Source: Lysobacteraceae bacterium NML93-0793
GTDB lineage: Bacteria > Pseudomonadota > Gammaproteobacteria > Xanthomonadales > Xanthomonadaceae
Direction of reading: 5' to 3'
DNA: 64,000 nucleotides
NCBI GenBank assembly: GCA_002324875.1
Contig: NTJG01000006.1
Span: forward strand, 62,001 to 126,000
Part shown: piece after piece, positions 44,831 through 54,052 of the stretch
Position numbering within the stretch: position 1 is the first letter of the stretch
Layout: each line of letters opens with the position of its first letter
Notes under the pieces: model-generated
Databases searched by the model: none
What the model saw: only the letters and a program-made list of their open reading frames with translations
Told to the model about the DNA's origin: nothing
Translations under genes and position numbers: made by a program

Positions 44831-45365
44831 CGGAGCACCAGGCGATCGGGCCGGGCAGTGTAGCGATCCACTGGCGGGATGCCGCAGGGGCGGACGTGCG
44901 GATCAGGCTGCGGCGCGGGTGTCGCGCAGCGGTGCAGGCAGTTGCGCGCTGCCTGCCGCTGACAGGCCGGTTCAGACCGGTGAGAAGCCCTTGGCGGTCT
45001 TCTTGTCGCGCTTCTCGGCCTTCTTTTACTTGGCGGTCTTCGCCGGTTTCTTCTTCTGTTTCTTCTTCTGGTCCATGCCCTTGCTCATCGCGGTGTCCTC
45101 GGCGTGCCGTCGCGTGGCCGTGGATGGCGGCGGTCGGCGGAGTATGCGCCGCTGGGTTGCGGTGATGTGCGACCGGCTCGCGCGCGCGGACGGGATAATC
45201 GTCGCACTCCAGGTCCACGCCGCGCGGCCGATATCCGACCCTGTGCACCGGCATGCCGGTAGAGGCGGGCGTTGTGCGCCGCTACGCCATGTACACACAC
45301 CGTCTCCACACGGTGCGCCACTCTCAACAGACCCGGCAGACGGGTCACCGCGTCGAGGACATCGT
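44831..45365. other. 535-bp intergenic region with one small damaged gene
   Basis: Between the pseudouridine synthase and EAL genes, I see only the lysine-rich small gene at 44972-45088 (listed separately) on the minus strand. The rest has no recognisable gene or repeat. Confidence 0.5.
44972..45088 (-). pseudogene. Lysine-rich small protein gene with in-frame stop
   Basis: The frame from ATG 45088 encodes MSKGMDQKKKQKKKPAKTAK, then a TAA at 45026-45028. The same frame then continues for 17 further Lys/Ala-rich codons (KKAEKRDKKTAKGFSPV) to a TGA at 44972. Small proteins beginning MSKGMDQKK and Lys-rich throughout are common in this group of bacteria. The uniform composition across the stop suggests a nonsense change (for example GAA to TAA) in a protein of about 38 residues. 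Alternatively the gene simply makes a 20-residue peptide. Confidence 0.5.
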
Positions 45366-46157
45366 ATGTATCTGCACCAGTTCTTCGGCGACACCTCCGA
45401 GCCGCGGCAATGCGCCGAGTGTCAGGGTGACCAGCGCCTCGGGTTCGAGTTCCGCTTGGCGTTCCAGCCTGTGGTCGACGCGCGTGACCGCTCGATCTAC
45501 GGGTACGAAGCGCTGGTACGCACGCCGGACGGCGGTGGCGCGGCCGAGGTCATCGCCCAGGTCCCCCCCGAACAGCTCTACCGTTTCGACCAGACGTGCC
45601 GGGTACGCGCCATCGTCACTGCAGCCGAGCTGGGATTGCGGTCGCGGCTGTTCATCAACTTCTTCCCTAATGCGGTCTACCAGCCGGCGACGTGCATCCG
45701 GCTCACCCTGCGCGCGGCGCAGATCTCCGGCTTCCCCACCGAGAATCTGGTGTTCGAAGCCGCGGAGTCGGAAGAGGTGCGCGACCAGGCCCACGTGCGA
45801 CGCATCTTCAGCGACTACCGCAGCCGGGGCTTCCAGACCGCCATCGACGATTTCGGCGCCGGCTACGCGGGCCTGTCCAGCCTGACGGGATTCCAGCCCG
45901 ATCTCATCAAGCTCGACATGGGCCTGATCCGTGGCATCGATACCGATCCAGTGCGTCAGGCGATCGTCGCGGGCACGGCCCGCATCGCCAGCGGCATCGG
46001 ATCGACCCTGCTGGCCGAGGGTGTGGAGACGGCCGGCGAATACCGCATGCTGCGCGCGCTGGGTATCGACCTGTTCCAGGGCTATCTGTTCGGACGGCCG
46101 GCACTCGAGCGCCTCGAGACCGTGCCCGAAGCGCTGTGGGCGGAACTCGAGGACTGA
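45366..46157 (+). CDS. EAL-domain c-di-GMP phosphodiesterase
   Basis: This 263-residue cytosolic protein is a stand-alone EAL domain with a short Cys-containing N-terminus (ECAEC-like QCAECQGDQ). Key elements are the EAL motif in GYEALVR, FINFFPNAV, DDFGAGYAGL, KLDM, LAEGVET and the final FQGYLFGRP, so metal-binding and catalytic residues seem intact. It should hydrolyse c-di-GMP to pGpG. The two-cysteine N-terminal cluster might bind metal or sense redox; this is speculative. It stands alone. Confidence 0.92.
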   Translation: MYLHQFFGDTSEPRQCAECQGDQRLGFEFRLAFQPVVDARDRSIYGYEALVRTPDGGGAAEVIAQVPPEQLYRFDQTCRVRAIVTAAELGLRSRLFINFFPNAVYQPATCIRLTLRAAQISGFPTENLVFEAAESEEVRDQAHVRRIFSDYRSRGFQTAIDDFGAGYAGLSSLTGFQPDLIKLDMGLIRGIDTDPVRQAIVAGTARIASGIGSTLLAEGVETAGEYRMLRALGIDLFQGYLFGRPALERLETVPEALWAELED

Positions 46158-46299
46158 GGCGAAACGCGCTGCGCGTGTCCGCCGGCGATTGCAGACCGGA
46201 ATCGCCGGCGGCGCGCCTTCAGGCCGACGGATGTCGCGGCTTCCCTCGGAGTGCCCATCCGTCCCGATCGTGTCTTCGCTCCAGCGGCGCGCGAGGCGC

Positions 46300-47022
46300 T
46301 CACCACGCGATCGGATCCCCCCGCCAGTCGAAGAACCCGCCGCTGTCGCGCGGCTCGATCCGGTCGATCACGTCGAGCAGATGCGCGGCCGCCTCGCGCG
46401 GCGCATGGACGTCGAGGCCGGTTTTCGCGAACGGGGACGACAGGCCGGTGTCCACGGTGCCCGGGTGCAGGGCGACGCAGAGCGCGTCCGGCGCGCGTCG
46501 CCGCAGCTCGATCGCCGCGGTGCGCACCAGCTGGTTCAAAGCGGCCTTCGAGGCCCGGTAGGCGTACCAGCCGCCGAGGCGGTTGTCGCCGATCGAGCCC
46601 ACGCGCGCCGACAGCGTGGCGAACACGCTCTTGCCCGAGCGCGGCAGCCGGGGCAGCACGTGTTTCATCAACAGCGCCGGGCCGATGGCATTGATCGCGT
46701 ACGCGTGCGCGAGATGGGCGGCATCGAGTTCGCGCAGGCTCTTCTCGGGCGTGAAACCGTCCCCGTGCAGGACGCCGGTCGCGTCGATGACCAGCCGGAG
46801 ATCGCCGCGCGTGCAGACCTCGGCCATGGCCGACGCGATGCTCGCTTCGTCCGTGAGGTCGAGGCGCAGCGGTCCAGAACGACGGGTGCCGAGGACCTGC
46901 GCGAAGCGCCCGCTGTCCGCCAGCGCGGTCTCGACGGCGGCGCCGATGCCGCCGCTGGCGCCGATCACCAGGGCGATGCCGCCACGCGGAATGGAGTCGA
47001 GCGCAGACGTGGAGTCGGACAC
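46300..47022 (-). CDS. Short-chain dehydrogenase/reductase (CsgA-type)
   Basis: This 240-residue protein has the SDR fold: the NAD(P) site VIGASGGIGAAV near the start, a DATGVLHG segment in place of the common NNAG, and catalytic Ser/Tyr/Lys in the YAYRASKAALN region. It resembles the CsgA group of short SDRs. No ATG precedes the domain; I use the GTG at 47022, although the ribosome site is weak. It lies 134 bp downstream of the serine hydrolase gene. Substrate is unknown. Confidence 0.83.
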   Translation of the reverse strand: MSDSTSALDSIPRGGIALVIGASGGIGAAVETALADSGRFAQVLGTRRSGPLRLDLTDEASIASAMAEVCTRGDLRLVIDATGVLHGDGFTPEKSLRELDAAHLAHAYAINAIGPALLMKHVLPRLPRSGKSVFATLSARVGSIGDNRLGGWYAYRASKAALNQLVRTAAIELRRRAPDALCVALHPGTVDTGLSSPFAKTGLDVHAPREAAAHLLDVIDRIEPRDSGGFFDWRGDPIAW

Positions 47023-47156
47023 GGGAGCGGCACCGTCGAACGGGCGTCCAGTGTGCTTCAGAAGGCTGCGCTGTAGAGCCGCCGTCGCAACGGGAGCGGC
47101 GCCCCTGGACCGCGTCGCCGGGGCGACGCACACGAGGGCGCGCAAGCGGCCTGGAC

Positions 47157-48299
47157 TCAGGGACGTTCCAGCGCCGCGAGCACCCGCGTGACCACACCGG
47201 CGAGATCGGGCGTCCAGCGCGTGACGATGACCAGGTCGTGTGCGCGATCGACGTACACATGATTGCCGCCGAAGCCGGCCGCCCAGAACGCACCTTCGGG
47301 TGCGGCCGGGATCGCCACGCGTCCGGTGTTGAGCCACCAGAGGTAGCCGTAGTCGGGCTTGATCGGCGACGGCGTCAGCGAACGCGCGATCCAGTCCGAC
47401 GAGAGCAGGCGCTGCCCGGCCCACACACCGTCGCGCTGCATCAGCAGGCCGAAGCGGGCGAGATCGCGTGTGTTGACGACCATCCCGCCGCCGAAGTGGC
47501 CGCCGCCGGACACCGACTGCATGCGCAGGCCCTCCAGGGTGATCCACGAGTTCCCGTAGCCCTCCCAGCGCCAGGTCGACGACGCGCCGATGGGATCCAT
47601 CACCCGACGCTTGAACACCTGCGGCGCGGGCTCGCGCTGCAGCTCGAGCAGGGCCAGCGCCAGCAGGTTCACGCGCACGTCGTTGTACTTGTAGCGCGTG
47701 CCGGGGGCGTGCAGCGGACGGTTCGCCGGATCGTCGCCTTCCGGCCGGTCGGCCCAGTCGTGGATGTCCCACAGCGTGCCGCTCCAGTCCGAGGTCTGTT
47801 GCAGTAGATGAGTCCAGGTGATCGCGCCGTTGTGTGCGCCCTCGAACCACGGTCCATGAACGTGGCTGGCCACACGCTGTCCGGGATCGGGCAGCAGGCC
47901 GTCGTCGTAGGCGAGGCCGGCCACCACCGACAGCGTGCTCTTGGCTACGCTGAAGGTCATTTCCGGCCGGCGCGTGTCGCCCCATTCGGCGACGATGCGC
48001 CCACCGCGCAGGATCATGCCGTTCCCCGGGCCGCGCGTGCCGACCGGACCGAGGATACGGTAGCCGGGTTCACGCGGACCGAAGGACGCCACCAGTGCGT
48101 CGCGCAGATCGGCCGGCGCCTGCTCGCCGTGCTCGCGGGCCCAGTCCACGGCCGCGGCGAGCCGGGCCGGGTCGAAGCCGGCTTCCGAAGGCGCGACCTC
48201 GGCCCAGGCATCGCGCGGCGGCACGTAGTCCTGCGCCAGCAGGGGCAGGCACAGCAGCCACAGGGCGAGGGGCGCGAGCGCGCAGAGTCGGATACGCAT
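47157..48299 (-). CDS. Secreted serine hydrolase (beta-lactamase family)
   Basis: This 380-residue protein has a signal peptide (cut near LLAQDY) and a class-C-beta-lactamase-like domain. The nucleophile motif is SVAK (Ser117, Lys120), the tyrosine motif is YND at 205-207, and a C-terminal AGFGGNHVYVD segment occupies the KTG/HTG position. Family members are esterases, amidases or peptidases rather than true beta-lactamases in most cases. It is intact, unlike the homologous pseudogene at 12562-13765. Confidence 0.9.
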   Translation of the reverse strand: MRIRLCALAPLALWLLCLPLLAQDYVPPRDAWAEVAPSEAGFDPARLAAAVDWAREHGEQAPADLRDALVASFGPREPGYRILGPVGTRGPGNGMILRGGRIVAEWGDTRRPEMTFSVAKSTLSVVAGLAYDDGLLPDPGQRVASHVHGPWFEGAHNGAITWTHLLQQTSDWSGTLWDIHDWADRPEGDDPANRPLHAPGTRYKYNDVRVNLLALALLELQREPAPQVFKRRVMDPIGASSTWRWEGYGNSWITLEGLRMQSVSGGGHFGGGMVVNTRDLARFGLLMQRDGVWAGQRLLSSDWIARSLTPSPIKPDYGYLWWLNTGRVAIPAAPEGAFWAAGFGGNHVYVDRAHDLVIVTRWTPDLAGVVTRVLAALERP

Positions 48300-48521
48300 A
48301 GGGGAAGTCCAGCGGACGGGGCGCCATTGCAGCAGACGCGAGCGAGATCGAACAGGGCGCGTGGTGCGGCTGTCGCACGCTCCTGGTCACGCACCCCGCA
48401 TCAGCTGCAACGCGCGTACGTGGGGCCGACCGCGCTGCGACGCGCGTGATGCGCTGGTCGATCCGCCACGGCCTGCACGACAATGGCGGCACGGGCATGC
48501 GCCTGCACACAGGAAGGATCG

Positions 48522-48885
48522 ATGATCGCGACTCGCATCGGCTCGGGCAGGGCGCGCACCTGGGGTCTCGCGTTCGCGATGACGGCGGGTCTGGCGCAGG
48601 CCGAAGACGACTCGGCGCTGCATGCGCGCTATTCCAAGGCCGTGCGCGCCGCGTTACGCACACTGGACGCCGCCACCGCAGAGCCGCGGCGGCCACTGCG
48701 CAGTGCGGCTGCGTCAGCTTCCCGGCGGCAGCCTCCTGCATGTCGAGCCGCTGGAGGACTGCAGCTTCGACGAGGCCGGACAGGCCGCGGTGGTCCGCGC
48801 GGTGTTCGCAGCCGATCCGCTGCCGTATGCCGGCTTCGAACGGGTGTTCAACCGTGAAGTACGAATCGTGTTGCGCGTCGACTGA
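48522..48885 (+). pseudogene. TolA/TonB C-terminal-domain secreted protein, frameshifted
   Basis: From ATG 48522 (AGGAAGGA upstream) a signal peptide and helix are read in one frame (AQAEDDSALHARYSKAVRAA). The rest of the domain is in the next frame: YAHWTPPPQSRGGHCAVRL, QLPGGSLLHVEPLEDCS and DPLPYAGFERVF. Together they make one TolA-C-like domain with its conserved tryptophan and cysteine pair. The shift lies at about 48650-48662 and could be a single-base indel or a base-call error. An intact version would be about 120 residues, a periplasmic domain like the one that contacts Pal/TolB or colicins. Confidence 0.65.
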
Positions 48886-48968
48886 GCGCGGGTGCATCAC
48901 GATTGCGCGGCCGGCAGCCCGGGCGGCGGCCCGTATGGCTCGCTGCCGGACCACGCCAGCGCGACGCG

Positions 48969-49802
48969 TCAGCCGCGCAGCCGCTGCAGCTGGTTCTGGA
49001 GCGTTTCGACCTGGCCGCGCAACTGCGCGTTTTCGCGTTCGAGTTCGTCCACCCGGCGGCGCAGCGCCTTGGCATCGGCCGGGTGTTCATCATGGGCGGC
49101 CTCCGCGCCGTCGGCCCCCTCCGGCCTCGTGCGCTTGCGCGCGTCGCGGACGCGTTTCGCCGCCTGCCTGAGCTCGGCTTTGCCGGCCTGCGCGGCGCTG
49201 CGCTGCTCGTCCTCGGGCAGGCTGGCCACCGCGGCGGCGGCGCTGATCGAGATGGCACCGGACTTCAAGGCCTCGACCACTTCCGGCGTGGCCTGGGCGT
49301 GGATGCGCTCGATCATGGAAACCTGGTTGCTGCTGAGCTTGGCCTCGCGCGCGAGTTCGGCGCGGCTCACCGCGACCGGCATGTCGTCCCAGGGTGGCCG
49401 TGCGTCGGCGTCATCGTCGGGCGCGGCAGCGGACGTCGCCATCCCGGAATTCGACCCCGTCTCACGCTGCGCCTTCTGCCGTGCGCCGAGAATCGCGCGC
49501 TTGCGCAGCGCCAGTACGCCGCGCTGGTAGTCCGACACGCTGCGTCGCCCCAGGTGCTGCTCGATCATCCACAGATGCACGTCGTCCATCGACTGGAAGC
49601 GGGTGTTCTGCACCGTGTTGAAGGGCAGGCCATGCTTCCGGCAGATGCCGTAGCGGTTGTGGCCGTCGACGAGGATGTCGTTCCACAGCACCAGGGCATC
49701 CCGGCAGCCCTCGGCCAGCAGACTGCGTTCGAGCGCTTCGTATTCGTCCGCGGTCAGCGGGTCGATGTAGGCCTTGAGCTCTTCTAGAACGACGATGTCC
49801 AT
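48969..49802 (-). CDS. ParB/Srx-domain protein without ParA partner
   Basis: This 277-residue protein has a ParB-like N-terminal domain (about residues 5-90; YEALERSLLAEGCRDALVLW and VDGHNRYGICRKHGLPF, the ParB GxRR-region equivalent). A helix-turn-helix-like middle follows (SRAELAREAKLSSNQVSMIE) and a coiled coil at the C-terminus (LRRRVDELERENAQLRGQVE). It looks like KorB/ParB-type plasmid and island proteins. No parA, replication gene or parS-like repeat array is visible. Whether it has CTPase activity is unknown. Confidence 0.8.
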   Translation of the reverse strand: MDIVVLEELKAYIDPLTADEYEALERSLLAEGCRDALVLWNDILVDGHNRYGICRKHGLPFNTVQNTRFQSMDDVHLWMIEQHLGRRSVSDYQRGVLALRKRAILGARQKAQRETGSNSGMATSAAAPDDDADARPPWDDMPVAVSRAELAREAKLSSNQVSMIERIHAQATPEVVEALKSGAISISAAAAVASLPEDEQRSAAQAGKAELRQAAKRVRDARKRTRPEGADGAEAAHDEHPADAKALRRRVDELERENAQLRGQVETLQNQLQRLRG

Positions 49803-50005
49803 GCGATCCGGGTGTCGGGAGGGGCGCGCATTGTAGGTGCGCGCGTTCTCGGATGCCGAGATCGGCGGTCTCCGTTGCCCGGGCATGTAGATGACGTCAT
49901 CCGGGATCGCGGCTTACAGGCCGGACGCCAGTCGCCGCACGTGGATTCCGGGCGCGCACACCGCGAACCGCCGCAGGACGGCGGCGGTTCCGGGGCATCG
50001 GTCCG

Positions 50006-50500
50006 TCAACGGGCCGCGCGTCGGCGTTGACGTCCCGGTCGCTCGCGTGCGGCGCTGCGGGCGATCAGCGATGCGCTGCCGAGCGTGATCGCGTCCTCGA
50101 CCGCACCGGTGGTCTTCTGGCCGTACCGCTTCATCGCGCGCACGCGCAGGTTGAAGGTGAGGTAGGCAGCGCCGACGGCCGCGCCGGCGCCGAGCACGGC
50201 AGCGAGTCCACGCTGTTCGCGTGGCGCGAGCGCTGCACCCGCGATCGCGCCGGTGACGATACGCGCGAGCATGCCGGCGGGCACGATGCGGTCGGGCGCG
50301 TCGTCGAGCTTGTCGCCGGCCAGTTCGCCCGCGGCGAGCGCCTTGGCGCCTGCGGAGACCAGCGGGTTCGCCAGCAGGCGCGGCGCGCCATTGCCTGCGG
50401 GCAGGCGCCCGTTGCAGGCGGCGGCCGTCACGGTGGCCAGCGGCGTCATCGCGCGCATGCCCGCGACCGCGCCCATGAGAATCGAGTGGATCAGTGCCAT
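50006..50500 (-). CDS. DUF4126 membrane protein
   Basis: This 164-residue protein is hydrophobic and small-residue-rich (ILMGAVAGMRAMTPLATVTAA, GAIAGAALAPREQRGLAAVLGAGAAVG) with a basic C-terminal tail. It matches DUF4126, a membrane family of unknown function. Three or four membrane helices are likely. ATG 50500 is the only credible start. It is divergent from the SlyD-like gene across 287 bp. Confidence 0.8.
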   Translation of the reverse strand: MALIHSILMGAVAGMRAMTPLATVTAAACNGRLPAGNGAPRLLANPLVSAGAKALAAGELAGDKLDDAPDRIVPAGMLARIVTGAIAGAALAPREQRGLAAVLGAGAAVGAAYLTFNLRVRAMKRYGQKTTGAVEDAITLGSASLIARSAARERPGRQRRRAAR

Positions 50501-50787
50501 CGTGGAAGTCCTGTCGGTGTGGACGGGTGCGCGGCGGTCCGCACGGATTGTCCGTGGCGGCGCGCGAGCGGTCGGACCCGTCGGCGGAGGTGGCCACGAT
50601 CATGGTCCACCGTCGTGAATCCGGCGTCGTTGCGCAGCGCCAGGCGCGCGGAATCGGTGCGGCGCGGTTTGCGCCGTCCGGGCGTAGACGTTAGGGTGGC
50701 GGGGCAGTGTCGATCACATTCACCGTGAATCCACCGGTGCACTTCGACCTGTATTCCCCCACCTGTTTTGATCCAAGGAGATGATCC

Positions 50788-51261
50788 ATGGAGATCGCCG
50801 ATGCGCGCGTCGCCAGCTTCCATTACACCCTGACCGACGACTCGGGCACCGTGCTCGACAAGTCCCCCGATGCGCAGCCGCTGCAGTATCTGCATGGCGC
50901 CGGCAACATCGTGCCCGGTCTCGAGAAGGCGCTGACCGGTCGCAAGGTCGGCGACGCCTTCGACGTCACCGTTCAGCCTGAAGAGGCGTACGGACCGCGC
51001 AACGAGCAGCTCATCCAGTCGGTGCCGCGCGACGCCTTCCAGGGCGTGGACACCATCGAACCCGGCATGCAGTTCCATGCGCAGGGTGCGGGTGGCCCGA
51101 TGCTGGTGACCGTGGTCAGCGCCGACGAGGCGCAGGTGCGCATCGACGGCAATCATCCACTTGCAGGACGGACCTTGCATTTCGCCGTGCGCATCGATGG
51201 CGTGCGCGATGCGAGCCCAGACGAACAGGCGGCCGGACGCGTCGCAGCGCCTGCGGGCTGA
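50788..51261 (+). CDS. SlyD-like FKBP peptidyl-prolyl isomerase
   Basis: This 157-residue cytosolic protein has the SlyD-type FKBP fold with an inserted flap. It shows FHYTLTDDSGTVLDKS, LQYLHGAGNIVPGLEKAL, the flap QPEEAYGPRNEQLIQSVPRD (about 70-90), and NHPLAGRTLHFAV. It lacks the His/Cys-rich metal-binding tail of E. coli SlyD, so it acts mainly as folding catalyst and chaperone. AAGGAG precedes ATG 50788. A 12-bp hairpin starts ten bases after its stop. Confidence 0.93.
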   Translation: MEIADARVASFHYTLTDDSGTVLDKSPDAQPLQYLHGAGNIVPGLEKALTGRKVGDAFDVTVQPEEAYGPRNEQLIQSVPRDAFQGVDTIEPGMQFHAQGAGGPMLVTVVSADEAQVRIDGNHPLAGRTLHFAVRIDGVRDASPDEQAAGRVAAPAG

Positions 51262-51641
51262 GGTTCCGTGTGCATGGCGACACCGCGGCGTGTCGCCATG
51301 CGGACGTGCGCGGTCGCCGCAGCAAGCCGGCGCTTCACCGGGCACGCGCATCCCCCTGCGCGATGACGCACCACCGGCGGACGCCCCGGTCGTGCACAAG
51401 CGCAGGCCTGCGGGCCGGTCACGCAGTACGCCAAAGCTCCTCCTGCACGGCGGTGCGATGACGGATCCCTGTGCGGCGCGTTCGCGCGCGAGCGCGTGCC
51501 TGCAGGAGCAGCGCGCTCGCATGCAAAGGCACGCGATCTGACAGGCGGCAGCCGGCGCACCGATGCCGACGCACCGCCATGTTCACAAGGTGTGGCAGGA
51601 CGCTGCGGATACTCCCGGCATCGTCATCCGGAAGTGCCGCC
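51262..51641. other. 380-bp gene-free stretch
   Basis: It holds the hairpin after the SlyD-like gene (51272-51301) and otherwise no recognisable gene or repeat. Open frames crossing it lack protein character. Confidence 0.45.
51272..51301 (+). terminator. Terminator-like hairpin after the SlyD-like gene
   Basis: A perfect 12-bp stem (GCATGGCGACAC paired with GTGTCGCCATGC) with a six-base loop begins ten bases past the SlyD-like stop. No T-tract follows, so it is at best a weak or factor-assisted terminator, or an mRNA-stabilising stem. Confidence 0.5.
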
Positions 51642-52211
51642 ATGCCTCGTCCTTCGTCGATGTTCCTCGTCGCCACACTGCTTGCGGCCTGCGCTGCACC
51701 CGGCACCGGCGTCGCCGGCAGCGTGCCCAACGTGCCGGTGCCCGAGGTGGACCTGCAACGCTATGCGGGGCTCTGGTACGAGCAGGCGCACCTGCCGATG
51801 TTCTTCCAGCGCAAGTGCGTGGGCGACACCACCGCGCACTACACGCCGCAGGACGACGGCACCATCGCCGTCGTCAACCGTTGCCGCACCGACGACGGCA
51901 GCGTGAACGAAGCCGAAGGGGTCGCACGCCGGGTCGACGGCAGCACGTCGCGGCTCGAGGTGCGGTTCGCGCCGGGCTGGCTCGCCTGGGCACCGATGGT
52001 CTGGGGCGACTACTGGGTGATCGCGCTCGACGACGACTATCGCTGGGCCATGGTCGGCTCGCCCGACGCCGACTACCTGTGGATCCTGTCGCGCACGCCG
52101 ACGCTCGATCCCGCGATCAAGGCCGACCTCGTCGCGCGCGCGCGGGCGATGGGGTATCCGGTCGACAAGCTGGTCGAGACGCCGCAGAGCGGCGAGGCAC
52201 CACCCCGTTGA
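51642..52211 (+). CDS. Blc-type outer-membrane lipocalin lipoprotein
   Basis: This 189-residue protein has a lipoprotein signal (lipobox LLAAC) and a bacterial lipocalin (Blc) domain: DLQRYAGLWYEQAHLPMFFQRKC with the GxW motif at the start, NRCRTDDGSVNEAEG, WGDYWVIALDDDYRWAMVGS and the C-terminal LWILSRTP. Blc binds lysophospholipids at the outer membrane and helps envelope maintenance under stress. ATG 51642 is the only start that gives the signal. It converges with the short secreted protein gene. Confidence 0.92.
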   Translation: MPRPSSMFLVATLLAACAAPGTGVAGSVPNVPVPEVDLQRYAGLWYEQAHLPMFFQRKCVGDTTAHYTPQDDGTIAVVNRCRTDDGSVNEAEGVARRVDGSTSRLEVRFAPGWLAWAPMVWGDYWVIALDDDYRWAMVGSPDADYLWILSRTPTLDPAIKADLVARARAMGYPVDKLVETPQSGEAPPR

Positions 52212-52250
52212 TGCGGCGGCACGCGCGTTCGTTGGCGCGTAGGCGCGTCC

Positions 52251-52607
52251 TCAGTGCTTGATCGGGACGGTCGTGCCGTCTCCCGCGCCCTGCCAGTCGC
52301 CCGAACGCTCCGCCTGCGGGCAGATGCGCAGGTAATCGAAATAGGACCAGATCTCGGTCGGACTCCAGCCTGTGCCGGCATTCATGCAATAGGGCACGGG
52401 AAGCGGGCAGTAGCCCGGAGTCACCATCGGTATCGATGTCGCGTAGTTGGGCACCGGAAACCAGGCGCGCGGGGTCTGGTCGAGGCCGTAGCGGCAGAAC
52501 ACGAACGGGTCGCCCGCGCGCCACACCAGGCCCTGTTCGCCCACCTGCGCGCTGGCCGCGGCGGGTGCGGCGAGCAGGGTCAGCAGGAGCATCGTCCGGA
52601 TGCGCAT
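52251..52607 (-). CDS. Small secreted hypothetical protein
   Basis: This 118-residue protein has a clear signal peptide (LLLTLLAAPAAASAQ) and an aromatic, Cys-containing mature part (FVFCRYGLDQTPRAWFPV, PGYCPLPVPYCMNAGTGW, ICPQAE). The four cysteines could make two disulphides. It matches nothing I recognise. ATG 52607 has GGAG six bases upstream, better than the ATG at 52619. It is divergent from the acyltransferase gene across 116 bp. Confidence 0.7.
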   Translation of the reverse strand: MRIRTMLLLTLLAAPAAASAQVGEQGLVWRAGDPFVFCRYGLDQTPRAWFPVPNYATSIPMVTPGYCPLPVPYCMNAGTGWSPTEIWSYFDYLRICPQAERSGDWQGAGDGTTVPIKH

Positions 52608-52723
52608 CGTCCACTCCATGGCTTCGAGCTGCCGGCGAGGGTAGCGCGGCCTTGTCGGCGCGCGGGCGGGATTGGGACACGCGCGCCGTATGCTGGCGTG
52701 CCGGAACGGACATCCCTGACACG

Positions 52724-54052
52724 ATGACGCCTTCGCCACGCGATCCCTATCCCGATGCCCTGCGCGCCGGCGCGCTGCTGGTCGTGGTGTTCGGACACTG
52801 GATCGCGACGTTGCCGCGCGTGGTCGATGGCGCGCTGGCCGGCACCGATCATCTGCTCGCGGTCTGGGAGACCGCCGGCGTGCTGACCTGGCTGGTGCAG
52901 GTGGTGCCGCTGTTCGTGTTCGTGTCGGCGGCGGTCAGCGCGGACGGCGTCGCACGCCGTCTTGCGCGGGGCGGTCAGGCGCATTGGTGGAGCGGCCGTG
53001 CGCTGGGGCTCGCCCGGCCCACGGTCACCTATCTGGCCGTGCTGACGGCACTGGTGGCGGTGTCGATGCCGGCCGGTGGGTCGCTGCACACCGTCTTCAA
53101 CACGTCGCTGACGGTGCATCTGTGGTTCCTGCTGATGCTGTTGACGGTGCAGGCGCTGCTGCCCTGGTGCCTGCGGCTCGACGCGCGCTTCGGTCTGGGC
53201 GCGGTCGGTGGACTGGTGCTTGTCGCGGCGCTGCTGGATCTGCTGCGTGGCGGGGTGACGTCGATCGACACGTTCGGCGAGCTCGGAGCGCGGGTGACGG
53301 CGCGGCCCGCGGGCATCGTCTGGCTCAACATGCTGGTGGTCTGGTTGATCCCGCAGCAGCTCGGCATCGCCTGGACGCGGGGGCGCGTCCGCGGCGTCGG
53401 CGCCGGCGCCGCGCTGTTGCTACTCGGCGCGACATGGCTCGCAGCGGCGCTGGCCAGCGGCTACCCGGTTGCGATGGTCGGCGTGCAGCTGGCCGGCAAC
53501 AACATGCTGCCGCCGACGCTGGCGCTGATCGGTGTGATCTGGCTGCAGGTCGGCGCGGTGCTGCTGTGCGAGCCGGTGGCGCGGCGGGTGCTGGCAGGAC
53601 GCGCGCCGGCGCGGGTGATCGCCGTCCTCGGCGCGCTCGGCATGCCGCTGTATCTGTGGCACAAGCTCGCCGAGTGGCCCGCCGCGTGGCTGGGCCTGAG
53701 GCTCGGGCTCCCCATCGATGCCGGGCTCCCCGGCGAAGCAGGCTTCTGGCTGGGTCGCGCCTGCTGGATCGGGCTCTGCCTGGTCATGGTGGCGCCGGTG
53801 ATCGCCGCCGTTGTGCGCTTCGAGTTGCGGCGGACGCGGGACGTGCCCGCTGCCGACGGAATGGCACGGGTGCTCGCCGGCGGGCTCGCCTTGTACGCGG
53901 GGTTGGGGGCAGCGCTCGCCTGGGGCGCATGGCCGGGCGCGGTGCTCGGACTGGCTGCGGTCGGCCTGGCCTCGTGGACGCTGCGGCAGCGAGGCGGGCG
54001 CGCGCCCGATGCCTCCGGATCGACGAAGGCGCGACCCGCGCAACGTCCGTGA
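52724..54052 (+). CDS. Acyltransferase 3 family membrane protein
   Basis: This 442-residue integral membrane protein has about ten helices and acyltransferase-3 features. These are RAGALLVVVFGHWIATL near the start (the conserved His after the Arg), LFVFVSAAVSADGV, HLWFLLMLLTVQALLPW and MPLYLWHKL near the end. Family members transfer acyl groups to polysaccharides, lipopolysaccharide or other glycans at the membrane. No glycan-synthesis genes adjoin it, so the acceptor is unknown. Confidence 0.85.
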   Translation: MTPSPRDPYPDALRAGALLVVVFGHWIATLPRVVDGALAGTDHLLAVWETAGVLTWLVQVVPLFVFVSAAVSADGVARRLARGGQAHWWSGRALGLARPTVTYLAVLTALVAVSMPAGGSLHTVFNTSLTVHLWFLLMLLTVQALLPWCLRLDARFGLGAVGGLVLVAALLDLLRGGVTSIDTFGELGARVTARPAGIVWLNMLVVWLIPQQLGIAWTRGRVRGVGAGAALLLLGATWLAAALASGYPVAMVGVQLAGNNMLPPTLALIGVIWLQVGAVLLCEPVARRVLAGRAPARVIAVLGALGMPLYLWHKLAEWPAAWLGLRLGLPIDAGLPGEAGFWLGRACWIGLCLVMVAPVIAAVVRFELRRTRDVPAADGMARVLAGGLALYAGLGAALAWGAWPGAVLGLAAVGLASWTLRQRGGRAPDASGSTKARPAQRP

